Positions 50,029 through 61,429 of a stretch of DNA of 64,000 bases are shown piece after piece. The notes under the pieces were generated by a model. That model was not told where the DNA came from and ran no database searches. It saw nothing but the letters and a program-made list of their open reading frames with translations. The translations under genes and the position numbers were made by a program. The DNA lies in contig NC_079875.1 of the NCBI RefSeq assembly GCF_029227915.1, positions 27,164,001 through 27,228,000 on the forward strand, in the 5' to 3' direction. Source of the DNA: Hydractinia symbiolongicarpus. Its lineage: Eukaryota; Cnidaria; Hydrozoa; Anthoathecata; Hydractiniidae. Every line of letters starts with the position of its first letter. The stretch's first letter is position 1.

Positions 50029-52320
50029 CTAAACATTACCAAAGCCTGGTGAATCTAAAATGTCATCAAGGATATTTTGAGTGAAGACTTCTCCATCCAT
50101 GTACCGTTTTGTAACAGGAAATCGAATCCACAATTCGCATGTGCTCACTCTTACTCTTTCGTTTCCAAAACTGTGATGATTAAAACTGACATCAACCTTC
50201 CTATTGGGCAAAAATTTTGACCCTGTTAGAAAGAATAGGAAGTCCTCCAATGTGATGACTTTCGACGACATATTTGGATTTGAATTCAAAGGAGATTCTT
50301 CGAGGGCAAGAACATTGACAGCACTCTTTTCTTTCACTCTTCCAAACCCTACTTCATCCACAAAGTTTTTAAGGTTATAAATAATGTCCTCTTCGATTTC
50401 GATTTTTCCGGTGTAAACCACGTTGAAAATTGACTTCACATCTTCAGATGAAACACTTGCATACATGAACTTCTTCATAGTTTCCTCAGGATGCTTGCGA
50501 AGGATTTCGAGTACCCCCTCACACGAAAGCCCATTCAGAAATTTTTGTAACTCTTCCAACTTCGAGGAAATAATCCAGTGATGTGAAATGGTTTTCAACA
50601 ACTCTTCTTTTTCACTAATAGCAGGATTCACTTTTGTGTATCCAAAATCGAATCGCTCTATAAAATCATTCAGGTGTTGGCGAAATGTCTCTGATTCAGT
50701 ACAGTTACGAATCACTAATAATCTCTCGCGTACATCTACATCAGGGATATCTTCAACTTCACAGTAACAATGTTGAACGCCTACAAAAGTAAAAATAAGA
50801 ATAAACCTAGTGGACAAAATTTTGTGAATCGATCTTCTAAGTGCCGTATCGACTCACATCAGAATTTTCAATATTTCTCCAAACTTTGAAAATCTATATT
50901 AATATGAAGTATACTAAATAATGAACACATAAATTGCCTATCTAATAACATAAAACCAATAAGTCATAGATTTACTTTTTTATTTTGCATTAAAACACCC
51001 GAAACTTCCCGTCAATTTGATTTTTTTTTCCTGTTGACTGAATGTTATTATGGCAACAATGCTTTGTCACAATTTTTTGATTCTATAGCTCAATTTCGTT
51101 GTTTCAATCTTGTTTTTGATAGGTTAACTTTTCCTTTGATATTTTTTAAAGCATTTTGCTTCTTTTATTCATGAAGGCGTGTGCAAAGATTGGTAAAAAT
51201 TCTCCATCGTGGAGGGGAGTTTCGGGCATTTTGAGACATGTGTACGTCATAAAAATGAACATCCAAAAAATCAATGCTAGAGAGTTTTCATCAACATCTA
51301 TTCAATAAGTGTAAATTTTTTGAGTACTGTATAGCTTGTGTAAGAAATTGAACATTCATAAAGTTTTAAAAACAATAATTACATGGCAAATTTTTCTGTA
51401 TAAGAATGTTCAAGGTGAGATGCTCACATTTGTTTCTTTGTTTATTCAGTAAAAGCATTATCTTTGAAGTTATCTGATAGCAATAATTTAATTCCAAATT
51501 TACCCTACTTCCAGGTAACATTTTTGAAATGTTTTTTTTTTCACAAATTAGTGTATATTCATCATAGTCATCGATTTTGGAAGAAAAAATATTTTGGCCA
51601 AAAAAGTACATAATAATTTTTGTGCAGCAAGAAATAATTTTTGTGCATATTTACTGTATAATAATTTTTGTACATGAAAAGGAAAATCTTGTGATAAAAT
51701 TTGTACCAAAAAAGGAAGACAAAGAATTTATGAACTTTGATTGATCTTAAAAAGGTAAAAAGGTAGAATAAACATCAAGACTACTTTAGACGTAGAAACT
51801 TTTGCGGATTTCGCGGATTTAGCCTAAATCCGCGAAAGTTTCTTCCGCAAAAAAAAATCAGAAAGGCTCTTCCGCGAAAGTTTATGTCCGCGAAAAATAT
51901 CAAATCCGGTCATCCGCGAAAGTTTCTGTCCGGGAAAGTTTTCAAAATTTGTCATCCGCGAAATTTTTTGTCATTGGAGGAAAAAATTATTTCACAACTT
52001 GCCCTTTCAAATATTTTTTTTTTACAAAATAAGTAAACTGGCGAAAATTTGGAAAATTTTTTTCAATTTATTGTTGATCCGCGAAAGTTAATGCACGCGA
52101 AATAGTTTGAAATCGGCCTTCCGCGAAAGTTTATGTCCGCGAAAAATATCAAACCCAGCCATCCGCGAAAGTTTATGTCCACGAAATAAAAAAATTACGC
52201 GGACAGTGGTTGTACTTGGTGGTGCAAAAGTACTACTGGAAGGATTTGAGGAGAGAGCTCGCTCTACTTCTTCCCTGACTATTCTTTTCAACAGTGATTC
52301 CATTTCTATAAAGAGAAAAA
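50029..52320 (-). CDS. HECT-like (G2E3-type) protein carried by IS3EU
   Basis: The 5' exon (about 52202-52320) reads MESLLKRIVREEVERALSSN. The main 3' exon (50029 to about 50787, acceptor TTTTGTAG) begins VQHCYCEVEDIPDVDVRERL. The C-terminal part has a HECT C-lobe pattern: EDFLFFLTGSKFLPN, then VRVSTCELWIRFP with a Cys at the catalytic position (canonical HTC, here STC) and a terminal SPGFGNV. HECT ligases pass ubiquitin through this Cys. The N-lobe E2-binding half is short or divergent. Exons between about 50790 and 52200 were not resolved; that stretch includes a minisatellite. Placement inside the element in antisense to the transposase suggests an accessory gene. The 789-bp 3' exon is uninterrupted. 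Confidence 0.6.
51785..52200. repeat. CCGCGAAAGTTTATG minisatellite
   Basis: Degenerate units of TCCGCGAAAGTTTATGTCCG with spacing of about 40-60 bp inside IS3EU. Similar GCGAAAGTTTATG segments occur at about 35955 and in shorter form at 54129. Confidence 0.75.
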
Positions 52321-52734
52321 AATGTCAATAAATACACCCTGGCTGACAAGCATAAAATTAAAGCCACCATCCTTATATCAAAGTTCGAGCACATTAAAGC
52401 ATAAACCTCTGATTTGATAAGGATTTAGATGGAAAAAGAGTGATGAATAGCCAGCAAAAAGATAACATAAAAGCTTCACACTTTACCTCGACAATGTTGT
52501 TCAGTATCATGCATGAAAGTGAAAGTGGCTGCTCTGTTTTCGTAGTCGAGAAAATGTATAAAATCCAGACCCAGTGACTTTTTCCGGGTTATTGAATGCG
52601 GGTCTATTCAGGTGCGTGGAAGTTCAAATTCGAGGCGCGCGTGGAAAATTTCGCGTGCGTATATTTTAAAGTCATGCATGCATACAAAAATATATTAGAA
52701 TGGTGTGCGTTGAGTAAAAAATGTGCGTGTGCAC

Positions 52735-52775
52735 AAATTTGTGAGTGCGCACAATGAACCTTCAGGGCCATCGTA
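52735..52775 (-). repeat. IS3EU right terminal inverted repeat
   Basis: Reverse complement of the left end; followed by GTTATC at 52776-52781. Confidence 0.9.
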
Positions 52776-52782
52776 GTTATCA

Positions 52783-54070
52783 ACATATGTGACTATATCA
52801 TGATCACTAAGGTGTGGAGCTTGCTTGTAATAAGTGCCTACATCATATTTTCCAATACCATCAATATAACCTGGGGGGAAAGAATTTAATAAAGGTTTTG
52901 CAGAAAAAAACTTTTTCAGGTGTAATAGGTTTTAACTTAGCATTTCCTTTGACAAAAAAGTTTTTAAAGTTAAAGGTTGGCTTTTTTGAAATGGAAGAAG
53001 TCTCCTCATTAGTGCCAGAAGTACCACATTGATTAACTAATGTTGTTTGGCCTAATGAAGAGGAAAAATTTGGTGATGAGACACATACGTTTTCAGTTGT
53101 TTTCATAAAGTATGGCAACCTAGCTTGAAAATATTGAGCAGGACGCTTTAACGTAGCTTTACTCAATTTAATGGAAACTAAAGGGACAAAATGATTGGGT
53201 TTAAATTGCCCAGAATGTTTGCCATTATTGCAAAATAAAATTGAAACAGGCTGTAAATTTTTATTTGAAGGCAGACAAGGAAAAATATTCTGATTGAAAA
53301 GCGTCTTGAATCGTAGCTGACCACAATCAGGATATAAAGTTGAAATATTTCTTTTTAATACACTGGTAAGGGCAAGTATACAGATAAAAGATGACCATAT
53401 ATTTTTACTGCACATAAGAATAGCTTCCTTCTGTACAAGATCTGCTGCCGAAAGACCTGTGTCTACAGAGGAATGGCTAACTTTAATGTACTTTCTACAC
53501 AGGAAAACAAATCTGAAGATTGACATGAAGATACAAAAATTGGATGGTGTGAGTAGAATAGAGAATTTTCGAAAAGCTCTATGCAAGTTAAAGCTCTAAG
53601 CTCATCTATTAAATCATTCGTACCTGAAACAGCCAGAGAAGCACTGCTGTATAAACAATCACTGTCTGTCACTGCCCTGAAGTTAAAATAAAGCTCTCAT
53701 AAACCACAACATACAAAATAAATTTACTTTACAATTACACCTTTATTGTTAAGTGATTCCGTGTGTCGAATGACACGAACTTAATCACTGCATTGTTTAA
53801 ACAATGTATTGTCAAAGGATTATAGCAATTATAAACTATCCTGAGAGCCCGAATAGAATTATCCTTGCAGCTGATGGCTAGCAGATGATCCTTTGGGATG
53901 AAACTTTCAGCTTCTTCGTTTCGTTTCACAGCGCCTTCATCTAATAAAACTGAGAAATCGGGATCTCTCAGTTTATTATCCAGCGTAGTTCTCAAAGAAC
54001 TTGAAACTTTTTGAAGGTCGTTCAAATTTCCTGAAGCTAAATACGACTTCACGTTTGATAACACCATCAT
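52783..54070 (-). pseudogene. hAT N-terminal part with OTU/vertnin-like protease domain
   Basis: Minus-strand exons: MVLSNVKSYLASGNLNDLQK (53735-54070), then an exon from about 53683 with VTDSDCLYSSASLAVSG, an OTU-type catalytic Asp/Cys signature, followed by LIDELRALTCIELF. In a second frame come CSKNIWSSFICILALTSVL and KPNHFVPLV, the His-bearing end of the same fold. A frameshift near 53465-53490 separates the halves. The sequence continues with a Ser/Pro linker and, after an intron, GIGKYDVGTYYKQAPHLSD up to the IS3EU insertion. I infer an OTU-like deubiquitinase fold fused ahead of the hAT transposase; the match is motif-level only. Confidence 0.65.
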
Positions 54071-54481
54071 GATTTCTTCACCTTCGCAACTTCACTGACC
54101 TTGATAAGGAGCGAATTTTTACCCTATCTGCGAAAGTTATTAGCCAATAGGATGCGTCCAAAATGACCATAAATGGAAGACACATAACTTTACATAGGCA
54201 TAAATTTCGCATGTAATTCTGCGAAAAAACTATCTGCGAAACAAAGTAGAGATTCAACACCTCAGCCTGCAAAACAAAGTGGATACTGCTAAATCCTGCA
54301 AAAACGACGTGCGAAGGCGCGAAGCTTGTGTGCGCCGCCCGGGAAAAGATTTGTGCCGATGCATAATCGGTGCGCCCATCCATGTGTTGGCGGGGGCGGT
54401 GAAAAAAACGACGTGTTGGGATGAAAAAAGTAGGTCAGTCGATCGCAGAGCCTGACTGACGCTGGCTACGCCCCTGCCAAG

Positions 54482-55488
54482 GGCATAGACATATAAAACA
54501 ATAGGTCGAATCTTCGCTTTATAGCAGGGCAAATGGCCATTTCGAGCCATTAGTGACCCTCTAGGGGTCTACCATAAATTATACCCCTTCATTTCGTTGT
54601 TCGCATGAAGAACTTCCAGATCTTTACGGTCTTCTCCATGCTTCTTGCCACAATTGTATCGATATCGCGGAGAACAGAGTGTTGTTATTTTCAGAGCACC
54701 AGATGCCTCTCACTGACACAATAATCGCAACAAACGTGACGGTTCGTGTTCCGTATTTCTCTCTCAACGCAGTTCGTAAGCCAGGTCGATCGTAGTATGC
54801 GACTTTTTGATTATAAGCATCTCTTAGAGTGCTACCCTTAGCGTGCTAAAAGCGCATTAGCTCAGTCACAATGGACACTTCTGTGACGATGACGCTATCC
54901 AGACGCACAACCACGAGGTCAGGTTTTAATCTGATTCCAGCAATGGTGAAAACTGGTTCAACGAGTACTTGGTGCTTGTTTCTTGATGGCAATATCCTTT
55001 ACGAAGTCGACAATGGAGTCGTGTCTTTGTATTCCTGGAAAGTGCGTAAAGCTGCAATGTTGTACCACGTGGGAAAGGGTTTCCCCCACCCTTCGATAGT
55101 GTGCACTTCTTGTTCACCTCACGCCCACGATTACAATTCTCGAGTGTAGGAAGCCGTCCAATGCGTAGCTTGATAAGTTCGATGTAGGAACGACCAGAAA
55201 TAATCGACGAATGCCTTTTTGCCATAATTGACCGTTGGGATTATGTTTCAACTCACATAACGGCTTGCCATCAATTGTTGCATATAGCTGGTCGCTGAAG
55301 CGGGGGTTCTTCCTCAGCGCATCTTCGGGTGTAGACTCGTCAAGAATTTTCACTCACTTGAGTTTTAAGGTGTTGGTAGATTCGAGCGCTAGTAGAGCCT
55401 GGATCGCTGCATTTGAGGAACCAGCCAATTCCAGTAGTCTCTGTATTTGTTTTATTTGGAACAGGGTCTTCTTTCCCCGCTGATTTTG

Positions 55489-55530
<42 letters not shown>
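54482..55530 (-). pseudogene. R2-like LINE C-terminal region, copy A
   Basis: Minus frames include SYIELIKLRIGRLPTLENC and the flanking segments that align with copy B about 1.2 kb away (for example 54866 with 56076, and 55150 with 56350). Heavily frame-shifted. Its left continuation lies at 44310-44553 on the other side of the hAT. Confidence 0.7.
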
Positions 55531-55531
<1 letters not shown>

Positions 55532-55532
55532 C

Positions 55533-55539
55533 GGACAGT

Positions 55540-55570
<31 letters not shown>

Positions 55571-57565
55571 TTTGTTTATGTTATGTAACCATTTTTATTT
55601 ACAGTATATCTATCGCGAACCTTCTCCATCGGATTTTATACATGCGTGTTGGAGACCAAGTCTAAAGGCCTCGCCTTGCACGCTGGTGCATAGACGTATA
55701 AAACGGCACCGCATTCTTCGCCTCGCTTGGTGGGACAAGTGACCACTGAGGTCTACCTTATATTATGCCCCTTATTGCCCATGTTCATAGTGTTGAACGC
55801 ATGAAAAATTTTCATATCTTAATTGAGCGCTCCATCGATCTCACCACCATCGTGTTTATGTCCTTCTTTGATCCGCCAATCGACAACAGGCACGCATTGT
55901 TTCGTGAACACCAGAGTCCTCGTAACGAGATGATGGTGGCTCCAAACAATATATTTTCGATCCCGAAACGATCAGACAGCGCTCTTCTAAGGTTAGGTCT
56001 ATCGTATTATTGTACCTTTTGCGCATATGCATCGTTCAGCGAAGATCCAGAAGCGTGCTGAAAGCGCATGTTCTCTGTCACTATGGACACATCGATGACT
56101 ACTATCTGGTCTGTTTTGATAACAACCAGGTCAGGCTTAAGCCGTGTAACATTTTAATCGAACACATGTTCCACGAGGACGTTATGTTTTTGCTTTAAGG
56201 CGATATAGGTGTACGATACTATCGTGTCTTTGTATTCGGGAAAAGTGAGTGAACCCACAGTGTTGGATGACGTGGGATAGCGTTTCCCCCACTCTCTGGC
56301 AATGTCTGCATTTCTTATCGACATCGCGTCCCCTATTGCAGTTTTCGAGCGTCGGCAATCTCCCAATGCGAAGCTGAATAAATTCGCGATACGATTTCCC
56401 TGAGATGATTGATGTGATACCTCTTTGCCACAGTTGGCCTTCATGGTTGTTTTGCATTTCACATAATGGCTTGCCATCTATAGAGGCGTACAGCCTATCT
56501 TTAAACGAAAGATTTTTCTTTAAAGCGCTTTCGATGGTACGTTCACCTAATATAGTAATTTACGCTTCAAGGCATCTGTCGATTCCAGTGTCAGGAGATC
56601 CTGGATTGCGTGGGCGTTTGAGTTTGCTAACTTCGTTACATGTCTCAGCAAGGTCGTTGGTATCTGCAGTTCGCATGAAGTTAGTCCTAGGCCACCTTCT
56701 TTCGTTTTAGCATAGAAGTATGAGGTAGGTGTATCCATAGGGAGTCCCAAAAGGTCCTTCACCCCAGTTCGAATGTGAAGACAAAGGAGGTTAGTAAACC
56801 TTTGGTAACTCGACCAAGAATCAGCTGGTGTTGGAATTTGGGTACTAGATTGCTTCGAAGAAGTTCCAACTTTTGATAAGGTTTGAGAGGTGATTTCTTG
56901 AGCCTTTAAGGCAGAGCAACAAGATGCTGGGTGTTCGGCTTTATCTTGCCATTCGGGTTAAAATGAACGCCGAGGTACTTAAACGTGGTATCATAATGAG
57001 TTGAAACGACCGCTTCGCCATTGATGAAGAAGGATAGTTCTCGAATCACGGCGGTATTTCTGTCTTTCTTCGACGTTGTCGTACTGAGTGAAAAACGTTT
57101 CCGTGTATTGATATGCATACTTCTTAGCTAAAAAAATTGGGTCGTTACGTCGAGCAGAACGTCCATGCCAATCTTGGGCTCAGATAGGAGGATGAGGTCG
57201 TCGTCGAAGGCCAGGTTGTTGATCTTAGTTTCCGTTGTTAAAAAGGCGCCAATGTAATTAGGAAATGAATCCAAGAGCTCTTCTAATACCAGTTGAATAT
57301 AATTGGAGATAATGGATCGCCCTGTTTCACTCCTCAGGAGATGGTAATATTCTCAACCGAGTTGGGACTGCACGAGATGGTGGTTGTGGCGCCAGAGTAC
57401 GAGTGGATAACGTACTGGATGGTCTGGTCGTCTACGCTATGTTTTAGGAGAGCTCTTCGTATGGAGGCACGGAGACCGTGTCAAAGGCCTTAGTCAGATC
57501 GATGCCCACCATTGATAGATTGAGGTGACGTTTTCTGGCGTTCTGGATATTGGCTTTAGCATGTG
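55533..57565 (-). pseudogene. R2-like LINE reverse transcriptase and C-terminal region, copy B
   Basis: Minus-strand segments in order: RKRHLNLSMVGIDLTKAFDT (RT palm, about 57490-57550), NNLAFDDDLILLSE at the usual FADD site (about 57190-57210, here FDDD), FINGEAVVSTHYDTTFKYLG (about 57000), GGLGLTSCELQIPTTLLRHV (about 56650-56690) and a zinc knuckle KCRHCQRVGETLSHVIQHC (about 56270-56330). This order is that of R2/NeSL-type elements with a restriction-like endonuclease region. Several stops and shifts make it inactive. The 5' end is truncated at the Gypsy fragment, and the 3' third is duplicated in tandem as copy A. Confidence 0.75.
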
Positions 57566-57885
57566 AGACTTAAAGGTTTAAACAACTCGTTCTAACAATC
57601 CATTTGTTGCGGGATGATATGGTGCTGACAAAATCTGTCTGGTTCCATTCATTCAAAGAAATTCCTTGAATCCTTTACTAATAAATGCCGGACCATGGGT
57701 AGGAAACACATGGCGCAACGTTGCGATGGTCAGTGCAGATCGAATAGAAGGCATTGGAACAACATCTAACCGTTTCAAATATGCGTCCACAATTACTAGG
57801 AGCATCTTTCCCAAGAGAGGTCGCTCTCCCACGAATGGATCAGTGCACGGTTTGTCTAAAGCAAAATGTTTTGCAATGGTATTTT
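57562..57885 (-). pseudogene. Ty3/Gypsy integrase fragment
   Basis: Minus translation reads GERPLLGKMLLVIVDAYLKR (first catalytic Asp in VDAY), TIATLRHVFPTHGPAFISKG, then a stop and APYHPATNGLLERVV. The segment that normally holds the second catalytic Asp (IVSDNG) between THG and PAF is absent, so the copy is dead. It is truncated on both sides, against the LINE and against an AAT repeat. Confidence 0.8.
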
Positions 57886-57916
57886 AAGAATAATAATAAT
57901 AATAATAATAATAAGC
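57886..57916. repeat. AAT microsatellite
   Basis: About nine AAT units. Confidence 0.9.
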
Positions 57917-58027
57917 GTAATTTTTAATAAATTTATACGAAGTTATACAAACTACATATTCAATACAGATGCGTAATGCTATCCTCAAAACAGTGCTCGA
58001 CTATAACATTAAATCACAGGAGCCATA

Positions 58028-59580
58028 TAACAAGGGTGATAAAGTAAACTGAGCTTTTACAGTACTCAGAGTTTCATGTATTCACTATACAATCCTCAGC
58101 TGTAAAATAAATTCAACTGATCTAAATTCCTATAAGTATAACAAAATTAATTGAGGTTGTAAAACGTGCAATAAAATCAGTAATTTACAATAAAAAAAAA
58201 AAAAAATGTCATTATCAGTCTTTTGACTTATAATTGGCCAATAGATATTTGTTCATATGGCGGCATTTTGAAACGATCTCCGACCTTTTGTTTAAAAGTT
58301 CGTCTTTATTTTCGTAACTAAGGATTTCCAATTTCTCTTGCAGACAAAGTGGACACGATTTGGTTTTGTTCGAGTAACTTCTCACACGTTTTACGATCGA
58401 CCAGTTTAACTCCGGCGTGATATTTTGGTCCTTTAACTGCCAGATGTAAGTGGACAGCGTGGTACTGTTCATGTATTTTCGTTGTTGAAAGATAATTTGT
58501 GCCCACCGTAGCGTTCTTTGAACTCTTTCTCAGTTAACCCGATGTAGGCCTTTTTTGGTTGGTTTTGAGCGGTGACTTCGCATTTGTAGATGACAGACTG
58601 AACTCTGCAATTTCCTTGTAGAGGGCACGTTCTTTTAACTCTGCAATTGCATATTGGTGTATCGATTATTTGTTTTGAAGAAACTTTTTTATTATGTGAA
58701 TTAATGATGGACTTCACGTTTTCTGTACAACTGTAGCTGACTTTAACGTTATTCTTATTGAAAACTTTTTGAAGGTTGTTTTCTTTTGTAAAGTGCTTCT
58801 TAATTAGTTTCAGAAAGGATCTCCCGACGTCGTTAACAACATTTTTATTAAAGAGTGGGTTAAACCATATCACGTTTCGTTTCCTATTTCTGCCAATCCG
58901 ATTGGGTTCCTTTTTATTGAAGGACAAGTTCAGGTTTTTGTATCCGCTTTTTCGGAGGGCTTCTTCGTATTCCGGTTTGGCTTGGTCAAAAACTTGTTCG
59001 TTTGACGAATTTTTGACAAGCCTATCGTTGATTGATATTGGTAGTTGTTTCAAAATATTTTTTGGATGGTTAGATAAAATGTGGACGTATTGGAGCTGAT
59101 CGTTTGGCTTTTTGTAGGGTTTGAAAGTTTCTGAATCTAAATCAAGTGTAACGTCGAGGAAGTCTACTCTTTTTAGGTTAGTTTGAATCTCGATGTCGAA
59201 TCCGATCGTTTTGAAGGTTTCGATTATTTTTTTACGTTTGGTGTCTGTTGATCTACCTCTTGAGTTTCTTAATACTAATAATCCGTCATCACGGTATAAA
59301 CCGATGTCGTCTTTTCTCACGATTGAAGAGAGCTTTTGCACAAAAGGTCGGAGATCGTTTCAAAATGCCGCCATATGAACAAATATCTATTGGCCAATTA
59401 TAAGTCAAAAGACTGAATTGTAAATTACTGATTTTATTGCACGTTTTACAACCTCAATTTATTTTGTTATACTTATAGGAATTTAGATCAGTTGAATTTA
59501 TTTTACAGCTGAGGATTGTATAGTGAATACATGAAACTCTGAGTACTGTAAAAGCTCAGTTTACTTTATCACCCTTGTTA
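58028..59580 (-). mobile_element. Penelope-like element, 5'-truncated, with inverted terminal arms
   Basis: The 3' UTR and the last codons (58028-58290) recur as an inverted copy at 59341-59580. The left copy has an extra A-run at about 58190-58206. Inverted terminal segments with 5' truncation are typical Penelope-like insertion outcomes. The coding part lies between the arms. Confidence 0.8.
58215..59341 (-). pseudogene. Penelope-like RT C-terminus and GIY-YIG endonuclease
   Basis: The minus frame starts inside the reverse transcriptase (IGLYRDDGLLVL carries the RT Asp pair), continues through a thumb-like region (LKRVDFLDVTLDL, YVHILSNHPKNILKQLP), a CNCRVKRTCPLQGNC zinc-like linker and a GIY-YIG nuclease (VIYKCEV, KKAYIGLTEKEFKERYGGH). 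A frameshift at about 58470 separates this from TTLSTYIWQLKD and the C-terminal tail ending at 58215. The RT fingers and most of the palm are missing, so the copy is inactive. Confidence 0.85.
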
Positions 59581-59734
59581 CAAACTACATAGAAACATTT
59601 TAAGATGGCCGCTGAAGAAAATTTATCATTTTAAATATTTTGAATTGCGCCTAACAATGATGTCGATGTTAGTTTTCTGGATTTGCAATAAATCTCTTAC
59701 ACTTTCAAAATTCCATGCATGAATATTGTGTTTA

Positions 59735-60005
59735 TGACATGTTCATGAAGAAATCCTTGATAGCTATCTTGACCTTTTGGACATGTTCATAAAGAAATCC
59801 TTGATAGCCGTCTTGACCTTTTGGACATGTTCATGAAGAAATCCTTGATAGCCATCTTGACCTTTTGGGGATCTGTATCGTACAACCCATCTTGGCTTCT
59901 GATGTTTGTAAAAAGATTGTCTCCAGCATATACTGCGGCTTTTTTCCCACCATGACCATCAAAGACTTCCAAAAAAGTGGTTCTCTTGGCTCCTTTTTGC
60001 AATTA
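59735..60005 (-). pseudogene. PP2C-type protein phosphatase exon fragment
   Basis: Minus translation gives TTFLEVFDGHGGKKAAVYAG, the metal-binding DGHGG signature of PP2C (PPM) phosphatases, followed by NLFTNIRSQDGLYDTD. Downstream the exon dissolves into three 44-bp tandem copies (59750-59880) that shift the frame. Only one exon-sized piece was found, so it is likely a captured or decayed fragment. Confidence 0.6.
59749..59881. repeat. 44-bp tandem repeat, three copies
   Basis: Units marked by GAAATCCTTGATAGC at about 59750, 59794 and 59838; the period is not a multiple of three. Confidence 0.9.
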
Positions 60006-60009
60006 TAAC

Positions 60010-61300
60010 TGAAATCTTATCTTCTATGTATCTCCGCATACCTTGATTTATCTGTCACCTTGCTCTTTACCGATAAAATGCATGACTTTCATGCTCAATT
60101 ATGGGTCCACCTCATCTCAGTAAGGGTGGTTTATTCTCTCCTCTTAGACATTCTCATCCTTGACTGATGACTCTTATTAAAATTTTTACACCTATTGATT
60201 ATGCGTGCAATCGAACCCACCCGCAAACAAATTAAATAAGGATTTTTGATGATCCATATAGTTGAAGACAAAAATTCAGGAATTTATGCTCTGGAGGTGG
60301 ACTTTACTTCTATATTAAGCAGTATTTATGAAGATTAGTATTGACGAGGAGTCCCAAGTACAATAACTAATGTACTAATATAAGATGAATAACCATATGA
60401 ATTGCATGGAGCCGAGAGCAAAAATGATAAAAAGTGTAAATTAAAAATCAAGTTTGCAGCTAAATTTTTAATGGATTATTATTAATTCATAATTCGAAAA
60501 TGCAAAACATTTCAAGCTCTAATTGGAAATTCCCATTCAGACAGTAACTTCCCATCAAGGTCAGAATAGAAGAAACCAAGTAAAAGTTAGCAACGTGCTT
60601 GAATTATTGTCCTAGGACTCAATTAAATTTTCTTTTTTTAACTGATAACTCGTGAATTAAAATGTAACTGCACTCATATTCATGTGATTACTAGTACAAA
60701 AATTTTCTATGATCAACTCTGCATTTTTTTGACAATAGACTCTCTCATTTCAAGGGATAATTTTAACCTGTTAGATACAAAAAAATTATTACTCAGGAAC
60801 TTTTCACTTCCCCCAGCAGGATAAATGGCTAAACTCTTCATCAATTACAAATTTTTTTTGGATATTTCTTGACTTCGTGATTATCAAGTTTTGAGGTGCC
60901 TGCAATAAGGTCGTAACAGGCAATTGCAATGACTTCTTCATCACTTGATTTGATCTTCTAAATCTTTTGGTTCGGCGGTGGTTTGTCGTTTTGGTTTGAT
61001 AGTGTTTTTCATCGGCGTTGGACAAAAGTCGTTGCATTTCTTTAGCAGTTTACAGTGCAGTCTTTTTACTTTTGATCCATTTCGCATAGTGAATACCGAC
61101 ACAATAGCATCAATATTTGAGCTTCTTGCTGCCTGATTGTGCAGGTTACGTAGAAGAACTTAACACCACTATTTATGTTGTGAACTCTAACCTTTTTGTC
61201 ATATATTTACTTTTGTATTTACTTTACTGTTTTTATTTGTTATTTCTGACGATTTTATCATTTGCAATTTTAAAAGCTTGATTCATCAATTCCTTTCATT
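60010..61300. other. Mostly non-coding; one unassigned minus frame
   Basis: An open minus frame at 60804-61037 (QVMKKSLQLPVTTLLQ) may be decayed continuation of the USP-like fragment, but it shows no usable motif. The rest is AT-rich spacer. Confidence 0.35.
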
Positions 61301-61429
61301 AATCCACAATCTTGTTTCCTATGTTGCACTTCTGCTCACATTCTTGGTGCTTGTAAAACTGCTTTTTCCCGGGGAAGATATACCTTCAGACACGATTCTG
61401 TACTTACCCACTTTTGAAAAAGTTCATTT

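Larger units (their letters stand above)
47482..52775 (+). mobile_element. IS3EU DNA transposon, 5.29 kb
   Basis: Both ends begin TACGATGGCCCTGAAGG and match for about 41 bp in inverted orientation with one mismatch (47482-47522 and 52735-52775). A 6-bp target duplication, TAY termini and an IS3-like integrase-core transposase with an HTH fit the IS3EU superfamily as I know it. It carries a plus-strand transposase gene and a minus-strand HECT-like gene. Well-preserved ends and duplication indicate a later insertion than the host hAT. Confidence 0.85.
44554..54476 (-). mobile_element. hAT transposon with nested IS3EU insertion
   Basis: Termini are CAGGGGCGTAGCCAG (44554-44568) and its exact reverse complement (54462-54476). 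CCAAG flanks both ends (44549-44553 and 54477-54481), a 5-bp apparent target duplication, shorter than the usual 8 bp of hAT elements. Coding sequence is on the minus strand and interrupted by the IS3EU element at 47482-52775. Without the insertion the element is about 4.6 kb. Confidence 0.85.
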
